Below are positions 8,764-17,768 of a stretch of 64,000 nt of DNA, one piece after another. Positions within the stretch are counted from its first letter, which is position 1; every line of letters begins with the position of its first letter. The stretch is from contig NZ_CP059491.1 of the NCBI RefSeq assembly GCF_014041935.1, positions 310,001 through 374,000 of the forward strand, read 5' to 3'. Below the pieces are notes generated by a model. That model was not told where the DNA came from, did not search any database, and saw only the letters and a list, made by a program, of their open reading frames with translations. The position numbers and the translations under genes were made by a program. The stretch is from Gordonia jinghuaiqii. Lineage in GTDB: Bacteria > Actinomycetota > Actinomycetes > Mycobacteriales > Mycobacteriaceae.

Positions 8764-10278
8764 ATGGCCCGTAGTCAAGCATTCGATGCCGTCGGTCAAC
8801 CGGAACGGCCGGCGTTCCGCCTCGGCGTGGTGTGGCCCGCCCGCGAGCACTCACGGGGATGGCTGAGCCTATATGCAACTCGCCTCGTGTGGTCCGACGC
8901 GCTGTTCGTGCTCGTCGCGGTTCTGCTCGCGCAGCAGATCCGCTTCGGCAGCGACAGCACGCTACAACCCAATGGTGCGTCCGCCATCCCGGCCGGAATC
9001 GTCTCGGTCACTCTTGTTGTCACGTGGATGTTGTCTCTCAAGGTCTTTCAGGCATTCGACAGGAGAATCCTCGGGGCCGGGTCGGTCGAGTACAGCCGCG
9101 TGGTGACATCGTCCTTCGCCGTCTTCGGCGTGTTGGCGATACTCGACCTGTTGTTCAACTTGAACATCGCACGTGGGTTCCTCGCCATCGCATTACCGCT
9201 GGGCACATCGGCGCTTCTCGCGTCCCGTTGGCTGTGGCGACGACATCTCGCCCACCAGCGAACCCGGTCGAAGAATCTCGAGCACATCCTGGTCATCGGC
9301 GGCCGGCGTTCTGCGGTCCCGCTGATGGACCGCTTGATGATCAATCCGAAACTCGGCTATCACGTTGTCGGCGTGTGTGTTCCGATGAAGGAGGGCCGCC
9401 GCGGCGAGATGTCGGTAGGAGAGGCGAAGGTTCCGATCTGGGGATCGTTCGCCGATGTGCGGGAGGCCGTGCAGAAATCCGGCGCCACGACAGTCGCTGT
9501 CACATCGGCCGAGGCGCTCGGACACACCGCGATGCAAGAACTCGCGTGGGATCTGCAGGGTCTGGACGTCGACATGGTGGTGTCGCCGGGGATCCTCGAC
9601 GTGGCCGGTCCGCGGATGATGGTGCGCCCGGTGTCGGGTCTGCCGTTGCTGCACATCGACAAACCCAGTTACGAAGGCGCGAACCGCTTTCGGAAGGCGG
9701 CGTTTGACCTGACCGGTTCGATCTTCATCCTGCTCGCGTTGCTGCCGGCCCTCTCCTTGATCGCAGTGGCCATCAAGCTCGACTCGAGTGGTCCGGTCTT
9801 CTACCGCGCCGACCGCGTGGGTGTCGGCAACGGGCGCTTCCGGATGTGGAAGTTCCGATCGATGGTGAAGGATGCCGACGCACTGAAGGCCGACCTGCGG
9901 AACCTCGACGAGGGTGCAGGTGCGTTGTTCAAGATCCGCGACGACCCGCGGGTGACGCGCGTCGGCAACTTCATCCGGCGCTACAGCCTCGACGAGCTGC
10001 CGCAACTGCTCAACGTCGTGACCGGTGACATGAGTCTGGTTGGACCACGCCCGCCGCTACCCGAGGAAGTCGAGAAATACGACGGCCGGGTGGCGCGGAG
10101 AATGCTGGTCAAGCCGGGGATGACAGGTCTGTGGCAGGTGTCGGGGCGGTCTGATCTGTCCTGGGAGGAGTCGGTGCGACTCGACCTGTCCTACGTCGAG
10201 AACTGGTCGATGATGCAGGATTTCGTGATCTTGTGGCGCACCTTCCGGGCGGTCGTCGCCAAGGAGGGCGCGTACTGA
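8764..10278 (+). CDS. Polyprenyl-phosphate sugar-1-phosphate transferase (WbaP/ExoY-like)
   Basis: Initiating phosphoglycosyltransferase, 504 residues, which moves a sugar-1-phosphate from a nucleotide sugar to undecaprenyl/decaprenyl phosphate at the inner membrane face. The N-terminal half has several hydrophobic segments (about residues 40-165), then a Rossmann-like CoA-binding-type region (ILVIGGRRSAVPL). The C-terminal catalytic domain begins with a membrane helix near residue 320. It carries FRMWKFRSMVKDAD, DELPQLLNVVTGDMSLVGPRP and KPGMTGLWQVSGRS. It is the first gene of the polysaccharide operon. A short direct repeat GGGCGCGTACTG overlaps and follows its stop codon. The sugar (Glc, Gal or other) cannot be assigned. 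Confidence 0.93.
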   Translation: MARSQAFDAVGQPERPAFRLGVVWPAREHSRGWLSLYATRLVWSDALFVLVAVLLAQQIRFGSDSTLQPNGASAIPAGIVSVTLVVTWMLSLKVFQAFDRRILGAGSVEYSRVVTSSFAVFGVLAILDLLFNLNIARGFLAIALPLGTSALLASRWLWRRHLAHQRTRSKNLEHILVIGGRRSAVPLMDRLMINPKLGYHVVGVCVPMKEGRRGEMSVGEAKVPIWGSFADVREAVQKSGATTVAVTSAEALGHTAMQELAWDLQGLDVDMVVSPGILDVAGPRMMVRPVSGLPLLHIDKPSYEGANRFRKAAFDLTGSIFILLALLPALSLIAVAIKLDSSGPVFYRADRVGVGNGRFRMWKFRSMVKDADALKADLRNLDEGAGALFKIRDDPRVTRVGNFIRRYSLDELPQLLNVVTGDMSLVGPRPPLPEEVEKYDGRVARRMLVKPGMTGLWQVSGRSDLSWEESVRLDLSYVENWSMMQDFVILWRTFRAVVAKEGAY

Positions 10279-10379
10279 GGGCGCGTACTGGGGCAGCCCT
10301 GTGCGGCAGCTGTGTGCTCGATCCCGATAGTCCACTCCACCAGAGCATTACGTCTCTCACGACGTGCAGGAGGAAGATC

Positions 10380-11996
10380 ATGTCTGCTGTTTCCGATGTC
10401 GCCGACGTCAATGCCGCTGACTCCGCCGACGCTGACTCCGCCGGCGATGTGGTCGGAGACTTCCTCCGCATTGCCCGAGACGAGGCGAGCGGGATAGCGA
10501 TCGTCCACAACGGGGTGGAGATCACCTATCAGGAGCTCGCGCACCGGGTACGACGCACGGCGCGACGCTACCGGGCCCGCCTGCTCGAGCCCGACGATCG
10601 CGCCGGGTTCATCAGCGTGTTGGTCACCCATCGCCCCGCAGTGGTGGAGCACATGCTCGGTGTGCTCGCGGCCGGCGCCTGCTACTGCCCGATCGATGCG
10701 GCGCTTCCGAGTGCACGACAGCGAGCCCTCGCCGACACGGTCGGCGCCCGTCAGGTCTTCTCATCGGAGCCGATGGTGAAGGACGACACAGCCTTTGGTG
10801 TCGAGTTCATCGGCGATCGGCCGGTTGCCGAGGACGTCGGAAGGCCGGAGTCCTGGGTACCGGCAGGCGATCCGGCGTATGTCTTCTGCACGTCGGGATC
10901 GACCGGCGCGCCCAAGCCGGTGGTGGTGTCGCGACGCGCACTCTCCGCCACGGTCCGGGAGTTGCGCAGGCTCTTCGAGCTGACCGCCGACGATCGCGTG
11001 CTCCAGTTCGCCTCTCTTGCCTGGGACACCTGCCTGGAGGAGATCATGCCGGCGATCACCTGCGGCGCAACCCTCGTGTTCGACGACGCGGCCCACCGGG
11101 GCTCCTTCCCGGCATTCGTCCGGATGCTGGCGGAACAGCGAGTCACCGTGGTGGATCTGCCGACCGCGTTCTGGCATGAGTTGGTGCTCTACCTCCACGA
11201 ACAACGAACCGGGCACGAACAACGAACCGGGCACGAAGAACGAACCGGGCTGCCCACAGGTCTCCGCCTGGTGATCATCGGCGGTGAACGGGTCGATGAG
11301 ACTCGCCTACGGCAGTGGCGCGACCTAGGTCTCGATGACGTCAGGCTGCTCAACACCTACGGGTGCACGGAGACGACGATGATCACCCACGCCGTGCAGT
11401 TGGCAGGCCCGGGTACCGAAGGTGAGATCGCCGTCCCCGGCGCCGAGGCGCCGATAGGACGCAGGCTGCCCCATGTGGTCGATCGGGTCGGCGACGACGG
11501 TGAACTGCTGATCTCGGGTCCGGCGCTGGCGGATGGATATCTGGGGATGCCGGAAGTGACCGCCGACAGCTTTCCTGTCGAAGATCACGGCTCGGGTCGG
11601 GCTCGGTGGTTTCACACCGGGGACATCGTCTCCCTCGGACCCGACGGGATGCTGTACGCGCGGGGGCGTGCCGACGAGCAGCTGAAAGTGCTCGGCGTCC
11701 GGATTCACCCGGCCGAAGTGGAGATGCACCTGAGAACGCACCCGGCGATCGCCGGTGCCGTCGTGGTCGGCGAGCGGCGTCTGGAGCGCACGTCCCTGAT
11801 CGCCTATGTGGTTGTCGTGCAGGACATCACCCCGGCAGACCTCAAACGGTATCTGCGCGATCGGTTACCCAAGCAGTTCGTACCCAGCAGGGTGCGATTC
11901 GTCCCGGCCCTGAGCCACACCGCCAGCGGCAAGGTGGATCGGGCTGGAACCCATCGTGCCGCAACAGAACAGAAGGCGACGGAACACGTCCTATGA
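10380..11996 (+). CDS. Stand-alone NRPS-type adenylation domain
   Basis: Activates an amino acid (or related acid) as acyl-AMP and loads it on a carrier protein. It is about 538 residues with no condensation, carrier or thioesterase domain. The ATG at 10380 follows AGGAGGAAGATC, a very strong ribosome-binding site. Adenylation motifs are in order: A3 CTSGSTGAPKP near residue 166, A4 LAWDTCLEEIM, A5 NTYGCTETT near 325, A7 FHTGDIVSLGPDG, A8 DEQLKVLGVRIHPAEVE near 435, and A10 Lys in TASGKVDRAG near 518. By alignment to other A domains, the Asp that usually contacts the substrate amino group is present in WDT of A4. The gene stop overlaps the carrier-protein start (ATGA). An 18-base repeat present three times inserts HEQRTG units at 11196-11249. 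The partner substrate is unknown; a beta-amino acid from the downstream aminomutase is one possibility. Confidence 0.9.
   Translation: MSAVSDVADVNAADSADADSAGDVVGDFLRIARDEASGIAIVHNGVEITYQELAHRVRRTARRYRARLLEPDDRAGFISVLVTHRPAVVEHMLGVLAAGACYCPIDAALPSARQRALADTVGARQVFSSEPMVKDDTAFGVEFIGDRPVAEDVGRPESWVPAGDPAYVFCTSGSTGAPKPVVVSRRALSATVRELRRLFELTADDRVLQFASLAWDTCLEEIMPAITCGATLVFDDAAHRGSFPAFVRMLAEQRVTVVDLPTAFWHELVLYLHEQRTGHEQRTGHEERTGLPTGLRLVIIGGERVDETRLRQWRDLGLDDVRLLNTYGCTETTMITHAVQLAGPGTEGEIAVPGAEAPIGRRLPHVVDRVGDDGELLISGPALADGYLGMPEVTADSFPVEDHGSGRARWFHTGDIVSLGPDGMLYARGRADEQLKVLGVRIHPAEVEMHLRTHPAIAGAVVVGERRLERTSLIAYVVVVQDITPADLKRYLRDRLPKQFVPSRVRFVPALSHTASGKVDRAGTHRAATEQKATEHVL
11196..11249 (+). repeat. 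Three tandem 18-bp units inside the adenylation-domain gene
   Basis: The unit CACGAACAACGAACCGGG occurs at 11196-11213 and 11214-11231, and with one change at 11232-11249. It is a whole number of codons and encodes HEQRTG, HEQRTG, HEERTG in a surface loop between motifs A4 and A5. Copy number could vary between strains without breaking the frame. Confidence 0.95.
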
Positions 11997-12214
11997 GTGC
12001 TGATCACATCGTCAAGATATTCTGCCGGGTTCTCGATGAAACCGACGTGGAGCCGAGTTCTGACTTCTTCGAGCTCGGCGGAGACTCCCTACTCGCCACC
12101 CGGGTGCTCAGCGCCATCGCGCGCGACTTCGGTGTGGAGCTGACCTGGGAGGACTTCATCGAAAAGCCCACCCCCGAGGGACTGTTCGAACTCGTCCCGG
12201 AGGTAGAGCGATGA
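11993..12214 (+). CDS. Free-standing peptidyl/acyl carrier protein
   Basis: A 73-residue phosphopantetheine carrier. The attachment serine is Ser32 in the classic FFELGGDSLLATR motif, followed by the helix III region of carrier proteins. Its ATG overlaps the stop of the adenylation gene (ATGA). Its own stop overlaps the start of the amine oxidase (ATGA), so the three proteins should be made in step. It presumably receives the amino-acyl group from the adenylation domain and presents it to the oxidase, to an acyltransferase, or to both. It is not the fatty-acid AcpM, which is encoded in a different context and has a different sequence around the serine. Confidence 0.93.
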   Translation: MSADHIVKIFCRVLDETDVEPSSDFFELGGDSLLATRVLSAIARDFGVELTWEDFIEKPTPEGLFELVPEVER

Positions 12215-13578
12215 ACGCGGCGCCGCGTCGAGTGGTCGTCGTCGGGGCGGGGATCGCCGGTTTGACCGCGGCGCGTGAACTGGTTTCGGCGGGCGTCGAG
12301 GTCACCGTCGTGGAGGCCCGCGACCGGGTGGGTGGACGTATCGTCGGTGTGCCGATACTCGACGATGCGGTTGCAGACGGAGGAGCCGCCTATCTCGGCG
12401 ATCGGCATACCGAGTTGCTGGCCCTGGTCCATGAGTTCGGTCTATCGCTCGTCTCCACCGAAATGATCGGTGACAGCGCCTTTCTCATCTCGGCAGAGAG
12501 GACGACGACCGGCAGGAGGGTGCCACCCTTCAATCCGATCGCGCTCGGCGGATTGTTCGACTGCCTGCAAGAAGTCATCGACGGTGTCGATCCGGGCGCG
12601 CCGTGGGAGTCGACGGACGCCGAACGGCTCGACAACCTGACAGCCGACCGCTGGCTCGCCGGGCTACGCCTCCATCCGGATGCCGAGGAGTTCTTCCCCA
12701 TCTTCCTGGGCGAGATGATGGGAGCCGACCCGCACTCGATCTCTGTTCTGCACATGGCGGTGTATCTGCGATCGGGCGGCGGACTGCGCTACCTGAATGC
12801 CTTCGAAGGCGGCGCCCAACGATGGCGGATCGCCGGTGGTTCGCAGCGGCTGTGCGAGGCGATCGCTCTGCGGTTGGGTCCCCGCGTTGTTGTGAACGCA
12901 CCCGTCGTGGCGGTCGTGCAGGATGCGGATGAAGTGGTCGTGCGCTCTGTTTCGGTTGTCGACGGGGCCGAGTCCACGTTCCGTGCCGACCGCGTGATCA
13001 TCGCCGTACCGCCCCGGCTGGCACAGCGAATGGAGTTTCGTCCCGGCCTGTGCGAGCCGAGGGCGACCGAGGCGACGGCCCCCGGGTGCGTGATCAAGGT
13101 GCATCTGGGTTATCCCGCGCCGCTGTGGCGCAGACGGGGACTCTCGGGTTGGTCGGCCAGTACCGACGGGCCGGTCCAGTTCACCGTGGACGACTCACCG
13201 GCCGACGACTCCGTCGGTGTCCTCACCGGTTTCGTCACCGGTGCCGCGGCGCGCACTTTCACCGCGCTGTCCACGACCGAGCAGCGCTCGGCGGTGCTGA
13301 CCCACATCGGTCGACTCTTCCCGGAGTTGCCCGAACCGGCGGGTTTCTCGGTGACGGATTGGCCGGCCGAAGAGTACAGCGAGGGCTGCTACGCAGCTCT
13401 GTTCGGACCCGGCGACTGGCATCAGCTGGGGCCCCACCTGACCACACCGCACGGCCTCGTCCACTGGGCGGGCACCGAGACCTCGCTGGAGTTCTTCGGA
13501 CTCATGGAAGGCGCGATCAGGTCGGGCAAGCGGGCCGCAGCCGAATTGACCCTCGACATGGAAGGTGCGTTGCGATGA
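12211..13578 (+). CDS. Flavin amine oxidase (MAO-like)
   Basis: FAD-dependent amine oxidase of the monoamine/L-amino-acid oxidase superfamily, 455 residues. The FAD dinucleotide motif VVVGAGIAGLTAARE begins near residue 8, followed by VVEARDRVGGRI. The C-terminal FAD contact region reads HWAGTETSLEFFGLMEGAIRSG, as in MAO-type enzymes. No signal peptide or membrane anchor is seen, so it should be cytoplasmic. It is sandwiched by ATGA overlaps between the carrier protein and the radical SAM aminomutase. It may oxidise the free amino acid, the carrier-bound amino acid or an amino sugar; sequence alone does not decide. Confidence 0.9.
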   Translation: MNAAPRRVVVVGAGIAGLTAARELVSAGVEVTVVEARDRVGGRIVGVPILDDAVADGGAAYLGDRHTELLALVHEFGLSLVSTEMIGDSAFLISAERTTTGRRVPPFNPIALGGLFDCLQEVIDGVDPGAPWESTDAERLDNLTADRWLAGLRLHPDAEEFFPIFLGEMMGADPHSISVLHMAVYLRSGGGLRYLNAFEGGAQRWRIAGGSQRLCEAIALRLGPRVVVNAPVVAVVQDADEVVVRSVSVVDGAESTFRADRVIIAVPPRLAQRMEFRPGLCEPRATEATAPGCVIKVHLGYPAPLWRRRGLSGWSASTDGPVQFTVDDSPADDSVGVLTGFVTGAAARTFTALSTTEQRSAVLTHIGRLFPELPEPAGFSVTDWPAEEYSEGCYAALFGPGDWHQLGPHLTTPHGLVHWAGTETSLEFFGLMEGAIRSGKRAAAELTLDMEGALR

Positions 13579-14981
13579 GCGTACTCGGCGAGCATCACAT
13601 CGATCACGACGTCACGGTTGTCGATCAGCCCTACCGCTACGAACGCAGGCTACTGACCGAACCGGACTGGCGCCGGTACCCGGGCTGGGCCGACGTGGGT
13701 GAGCATGACTGGAACAACCCGCAGTGGCAACGCTCCCATTCGGTCAAGAACGTCCTGCAATTGCGTACGGTGCTGGGAGGTTTGCTCGATGAGCGCTTCT
13801 ACGCCGACCTTGTCGCCGACCAGCAGCAACGGGCCACGATGTCGATGCTGGTACCCCCGCAGATGCTCAACACCATCGCGCCGGCGTGGACACCGGGATC
13901 GGGATCTTTCACCGACGCCTTCTACGCGGATCCGATCCGGCGGTACATGGTGCCAGCGCTCAGCGATCGACGATCGGAATGGGGATCACACCCGCATGCA
14001 GAGCGGGATTCGTTGCACGAGAGCGATATGTGGGTCGTCGAGGGTCTGACACATCGGTATCCGACGAAGGTCCTCGCCGAGTTGCTGTCGACGTGCCCGC
14101 AATACTGTGGGCACTGCACCCGAATGGATCTCGTGGGGAATTCGACTCCGACGGTGAACAAGTCGAAACTCGCCCTCCGCCCTGCCGATCGCCAACAGAG
14201 AATGCTCGACTACCTACGTGCCACACCATCGGTCCGCGACGTGGTGGTGTCGGGGGGTGACGTCGCGAATGTTCCGTGGTATCGCCTGGAGTCGTTCGTG
14301 ATGGAGTTGCTGACTATCGATTCGATACGCGATATCCGCTTGGCGACAAAGGCATTGGCGACACTTCCCCAGCATTGGTTGCAGCCCGATGTGGTCGAGG
14401 GTGTCCATCGGGTGGCGAGTACCGCTGCCGCGCGCGGCGTGAACCTCGCGCTACACACGCACATCAATCACGCGAATTCGGTGACCCCGCTGGTTGCGGA
14501 AGCCACTCACGCACTACTCGACGCCGGGCTTCGTGACGTGCGCAATCAGGGCGTGCTCATGCGAGGCGTCAACGCCACCGTGAACGACCTCCTGGATCTG
14601 TGCTTCGCCCTTCAGGGCGAGGCGAACATCCTCCCGTACTACTTCTACATGTGCGACATGATCCCCAATTCCGAGCATTGGCGAACCTCGCTCGCACAGG
14701 CGCAGGATCTACAGCTGGGGATTCTGGGTTACCTGCCAGGCTTCGCCACACCGCGGATCGTCTGCGACGTGCCGTTCGTCGGGAAACGCTGGGTTCATCA
14801 AGCCGTCCATTACGACCGTGAGCTGGGGATCTCGTACTGGACCAAGAACTACCGGACCGCGCTGGATGCAGCCGATGACAAGGCATTGTCGCGCGTCTAC
14901 CCGTTCTTCGACCCCATCGACAGCTTGCCGGTCTCCGGGCAGGAGAAATGGCGCGCTGATACCGAAAGGAAGCCGTCGTGA
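13575..14981 (+). CDS. Lysine 2,3-aminomutase-like radical SAM/PLP enzyme (KamA family)
   Basis: A 468-residue radical SAM aminomutase that would shift an alpha-amino group to the beta position. The [4Fe-4S] motif CxxxCxxC is Cys174, Cys178 and Cys181 (CPQYCGHC). Comparing by eye with clostridial lysine 2,3-aminomutase, the carboxylate-binding Arg (KAM Arg134) is Arg183. The two Asp that hold the lysine side-chain amine (KAM Asp293 and Asp330) are Asp361 and Asp398. The PLP lysine (KAM Lys337, in a GGGGK loop) is Lys404, in a loop one residue shorter (DVPFVGK). SGGD and THINHANSVT blocks also match. A lysine-like substrate, giving beta-lysine, is therefore plausible but not proven. The gene starts within the oxidase stop (ATGA) and ends in a GTGA overlap with the next gene. 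Confidence 0.88.
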   Translation: MSVLGEHHIDHDVTVVDQPYRYERRLLTEPDWRRYPGWADVGEHDWNNPQWQRSHSVKNVLQLRTVLGGLLDERFYADLVADQQQRATMSMLVPPQMLNTIAPAWTPGSGSFTDAFYADPIRRYMVPALSDRRSEWGSHPHAERDSLHESDMWVVEGLTHRYPTKVLAELLSTCPQYCGHCTRMDLVGNSTPTVNKSKLALRPADRQQRMLDYLRATPSVRDVVVSGGDVANVPWYRLESFVMELLTIDSIRDIRLATKALATLPQHWLQPDVVEGVHRVASTAAARGVNLALHTHINHANSVTPLVAEATHALLDAGLRDVRNQGVLMRGVNATVNDLLDLCFALQGEANILPYYFYMCDMIPNSEHWRTSLAQAQDLQLGILGYLPGFATPRIVCDVPFVGKRWVHQAVHYDRELGISYWTKNYRTALDAADDKALSRVYPFFDPIDSLPVSGQEKWRADTERKPS

Positions 14982-15757
14982 ACAAGATCGAGGTGCTCGT
15001 GTGGCTCCTTCCCGCCGGCGCACGGAAGAACCGGTTGCTGCGGACGTTCGGGCACGAGATCGCCCCCACGGCGTGCATCGGACCGGTGCTGGCCATGAAC
15101 GTCGGGCACGTTGTCCTGGGGGACGGCGCACAGATCGGTCCGTTGAACCTCATCCGGTCTCTCCGTCGACTGACCATGGGTGCCGGTGCCACGGTCGGAT
15201 CGTTGAACACCATCTCATGTGCGCCCGAATTCCAGGAACTGCACATAGACGTGGGCGCGCTGGTGATGGGTGACGGCGCGATCATCACGAGCCGGCACTA
15301 CATCGACTGTTCGGGAATCGTCGAGATGGGTGACATGTCAGCCATCGGCGGTCAGCGAACCACGATCCTCAGTCACCAGATCGATCTGCCGATCAACGTC
15401 CAGTCGGCAGGTCTGGTCAGCCTCGGTGAGCGGTCACTGGTTCTGACCAACTGCCTACTGCTGAAAGGCGCTGCACTGCCGCGATACTCGCTGTTGATCG
15501 CGGAGTCGACCCTCAGCAGGTCCCGGAAACTCGATCCACCGCCGGGGATCTACGGAGGCACTCCTGCGGAGTTCATCAGGGCCAACACGGTCGACGACGG
15601 CGAGAGCTGGTTCGAGAGGGTGGAGAGTCCGACGACACGGCTGAGAGTGGACCTCCCTCGCGAGCGCCGCAAGGCCCGGCAACAGGAGAAACCAGAGTCC
15701 GAATCCGCACTGGCCGAGCAGCAATCCCCGCGACTCCTACGAAAGTTGTTCGCATGA
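14978..15757 (+). CDS. Left-handed beta-helix acyltransferase-like protein (first paralogue)
   Basis: A 259-residue protein built largely of hexapeptide-repeat sequence, the left-handed beta-helix fold of acetyl/acyltransferases. A central [11 protein letters not shown] block sits in an LbH run, and the C-terminal [12 protein letters not shown] resembles the end of WbbJ/LacA-type proteins. The GTG start overlaps the aminomutase stop. A homologue lies at the far end of the operon (29665-30606): both share KNRLL...GP/WPVL at the start, ITxRHYLDCSG in the middle and GxYxGxPAxxxR at the end. Its position directly behind the amino-acid cassette makes it a candidate for moving the carrier-bound acyl group to a sugar. 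A plain sugar O-acetyltransferase is the alternative. Confidence 0.8.
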   Translation: MNKIEVLVWLLPAGARKNRLLRTFGHEIAPTACIGPVLAMNVGHVVLGDGAQIGPLNLIRSLRRLTMGAGATVGSLNTISCAPEFQELHIDVGALVMGDGAIITSRHYIDCSGIVEMGDMSAIGGQRTTILSHQIDLPINVQSAGLVSLGERSLVLTNCLLLKGAALPRYSLLIAESTLSRSRKLDPPPGIYGGTPAEFIRANTVDDGESWFERVESPTTRLRVDLPRERRKARQQEKPESESALAEQQSPRLLRKLFA

Positions 15758-16776
15758 AGAAGGCACTCATCACCGGGATCACCGGGCAGGACGGCTCGTA
15801 CCTGGCCGAACTGCTCCTGTCGAAGGGGTATGAAGTCCACGGCCTGATCCGACGCTGCTCGACCTTCAACACCTCCCGGATCGATCACCTCTATCAGGAT
15901 CCGCACGAGCCGGACGCGCGGCTGTTCCTGCACTACGGCGACCTCAGCGACGGCGCACGCCTGGTCACTCTGCTGAGCACGATCGAACCCGACGAGGTCT
16001 ACAACCTCGCTGCGCAATCCCATGTTCGGGTCAGCTTCGACGAACCCGAGCACACCGGGAACACGACCGGCATCGGGTCGATCAGACTGCTGGAAGCCGT
16101 GCGGCAGTCCAAGGTCCAGTGCCGCTACTACCAGGCCTCCAGCTCGGAGATGTTCGGTGCGTCACCCCCGCCCCAGTGCGAGACCACGGTGTTCTACCCG
16201 AGGTCCCCGTACGGGGCGGCGAAGGTCTACTCGTACTGGATCACCCGCAACTACCGCGAGGCGTACGACCTGTTCGCCGTCAACGGAATCCTGTTCAACC
16301 ACGAATCCCCCCGGCGCGGTGAGACATTCGTGACGCGAAAGATCACGCGTGCGGTCGCCCGGATCCAGGCCGGGCTCGAGAGTCACCTGTACTTGGGCAA
16401 CCTCGAGGCGGTGCGTGACTGGGGTTACGCGCCCGAGTACGTCGAAGGTATGTGGCGGATGCTGCAGGCCGACGAACCCTCCGATTACGTTCTTGCGACC
16501 GGACTTTCGTTCACTGTCCGGGATTTCGTGGAAAGAGCGTTCGATCATGCCGGCCTGTGTTGGCAAGACCATGTCCGTTTCGACGACCGATACCTGCGGC
16601 CGACGGAGGTGGACTCGCTGATCGGGGACGCGACCAAAGCTCGCGATCAGCTCGGCTGGAAGGCCGAGGTCGATGCCCCGGAAATCGCCCGGATCATGGT
16701 CGATGCCGACATCGCCGCACTGAGATGTGAAGGCACGTCGTGGATCGATCGTCCGGCGCTCGCGGATTGGAAGTAG
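15754..16776 (+). CDS. gmd: GDP-mannose 4,6-dehydratase
   Basis: Converts GDP-D-mannose to GDP-4-keto-6-deoxymannose, the first step to GDP-L-fucose, using tightly bound NADP. It has 340 residues, the expected length. Family signatures are [19 protein letters not shown] at the N-terminus, the [15 protein letters not shown] region, [12 protein letters not shown], catalytic SSSEMFG, and [12 protein letters not shown] with the Tyr-x3-Lys pair. [15 protein letters not shown] and the [20 protein letters not shown] block follow. The start is in an ATGA overlap with the preceding gene. The GDP-fucose synthase follows four bases after the stop. Confidence 0.97.
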   Translation: MKKALITGITGQDGSYLAELLLSKGYEVHGLIRRCSTFNTSRIDHLYQDPHEPDARLFLHYGDLSDGARLVTLLSTIEPDEVYNLAAQSHVRVSFDEPEHTGNTTGIGSIRLLEAVRQSKVQCRYYQASSSEMFGASPPPQCETTVFYPRSPYGAAKVYSYWITRNYREAYDLFAVNGILFNHESPRRGETFVTRKITRAVARIQAGLESHLYLGNLEAVRDWGYAPEYVEGMWRMLQADEPSDYVLATGLSFTVRDFVERAFDHAGLCWQDHVRFDDRYLRPTEVDSLIGDATKARDQLGWKAEVDAPEIARIMVDADIAALRCEGTSWIDRPALADWK

Positions 16777-16780
16777 CCCG

Positions 16781-17746
16781 ATGGCCGTCTTCACCCCCGC
16801 GCCGCTGGATCGGGACGCGACCGTCTACATCGCCGGACACCGCGGGCTGGTCGGCTCCGCGTTGTGGCGGCAGTTTCAGAGCCAGGGATTCCGAAACCTC
16901 GTCGGTCGAACCAGCAGCGCGCTCGACCTCCGTGACCGGGGGGATACGTTCTCGTTCATACGCGCGGTGCGTCCCGACGTCGTGATCCTCGCCGCGGCAC
17001 GGGTCGGCGGGATAATGGCGAACAGTACCCACCCGGTCGACTTCCTCTCCGAGAACCTGCAGATCCAGCTGAACGTTCTGGATGCCGCTGTCGAACAGCG
17101 GGTTCCACGCCTGCTGTTCCTGGGTTCGTCCTGCATCTACCCGAAGTATGCGGCGCAGCCCATTCGGGAGAATTCCTTGCTCACCGGCCCGCTGGAGCCC
17201 ACCAACGATGCCTACGCGATCGCCAAGATAGCCGGGATACTGCACATCCAGGCGGTTCGCCGTCAGCACGGTCTGCCCTGGATCTCCGCGATGCCGACCA
17301 ACCTCTACGGACCCGGCGACAACTTCTCGTCGACAAATTCCCACGTGCTGCCGGCGCTCATCCGACGATACGACGAGGCCGTCGCGTCAGGATCCGGCCG
17401 GGTGACGAACTGGGGTAGCGGGCGCCCCCGACGTGAGTTCCTCCACGTGGACGACATGGCGCGCGCGTGCCTGTGTCTTCTCGAACGCTACGACGGCCCG
17501 ACGCAGGTGAATGTCGGCGCCGGTCGGGATCAGACGATCGCTCGTATCGCCGAGATGGTGGCCGACGCGGTCGGCTACGACGGCGTCACCGAGTGGGACA
17601 CGAGCAAGCCGGACGGCACTCCTCGGAAGCTGCTGGATGTGTCGCTGCTGAATGGGATCGGCTGGCAGCCGGCCGTATCGATCGAGAGTGGCATCGCCGA
17701 CACCGTGGCCTGGTACCGCGCCAATCTGGCCGGTCTTCGGGTGTAA
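16781..17746 (+). CDS. fcl: GDP-L-fucose synthase
   Basis: Bifunctional epimerase/reductase that turns GDP-4-keto-6-deoxymannose into GDP-L-fucose with NADPH; 321 residues. It shows the NADP motif AGHRGLVGSALWR, the AAARVGGI loop, the SSCIYPKYAAQPI segment with catalytic residues, and the Tyr-x3-Lys pair in DAYAIAKIAG. PTNLYGPGDNFSSTNSHVLPALIRR is diagnostic for this enzyme. The open frame reaches back into gmd, but the ATG at 16781, four bases after the gmd stop, starts just before the conserved region. Together with gmd it predicts fucose (or a fucose-derived sugar) in the polymer. Confidence 0.96.
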   Translation: MAVFTPAPLDRDATVYIAGHRGLVGSALWRQFQSQGFRNLVGRTSSALDLRDRGDTFSFIRAVRPDVVILAAARVGGIMANSTHPVDFLSENLQIQLNVLDAAVEQRVPRLLFLGSSCIYPKYAAQPIRENSLLTGPLEPTNDAYAIAKIAGILHIQAVRRQHGLPWISAMPTNLYGPGDNFSSTNSHVLPALIRRYDEAVASGSGRVTNWGSGRPRREFLHVDDMARACLCLLERYDGPTQVNVGAGRDQTIARIAEMVADAVGYDGVTEWDTSKPDGTPRKLLDVSLLNGIGWQPAVSIESGIADTVAWYRANLAGLRV

Positions 17747-17768
17747 CGGACCGGCGGGGAAGGAACAG

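Noticed and set aside
8313..8866. Small frames in the leader of the polysaccharide operon
   Set aside because: No ribosome-binding site, motif or sensible composition; they overlap each other on both strands.
11993..15757. A complete non-ribosomal peptide synthetase or streptothricin-type cluster
   Set aside because: Only one adenylation domain and one carrier protein exist, without condensation or release domains, and the surrounding genes are all polysaccharide genes.
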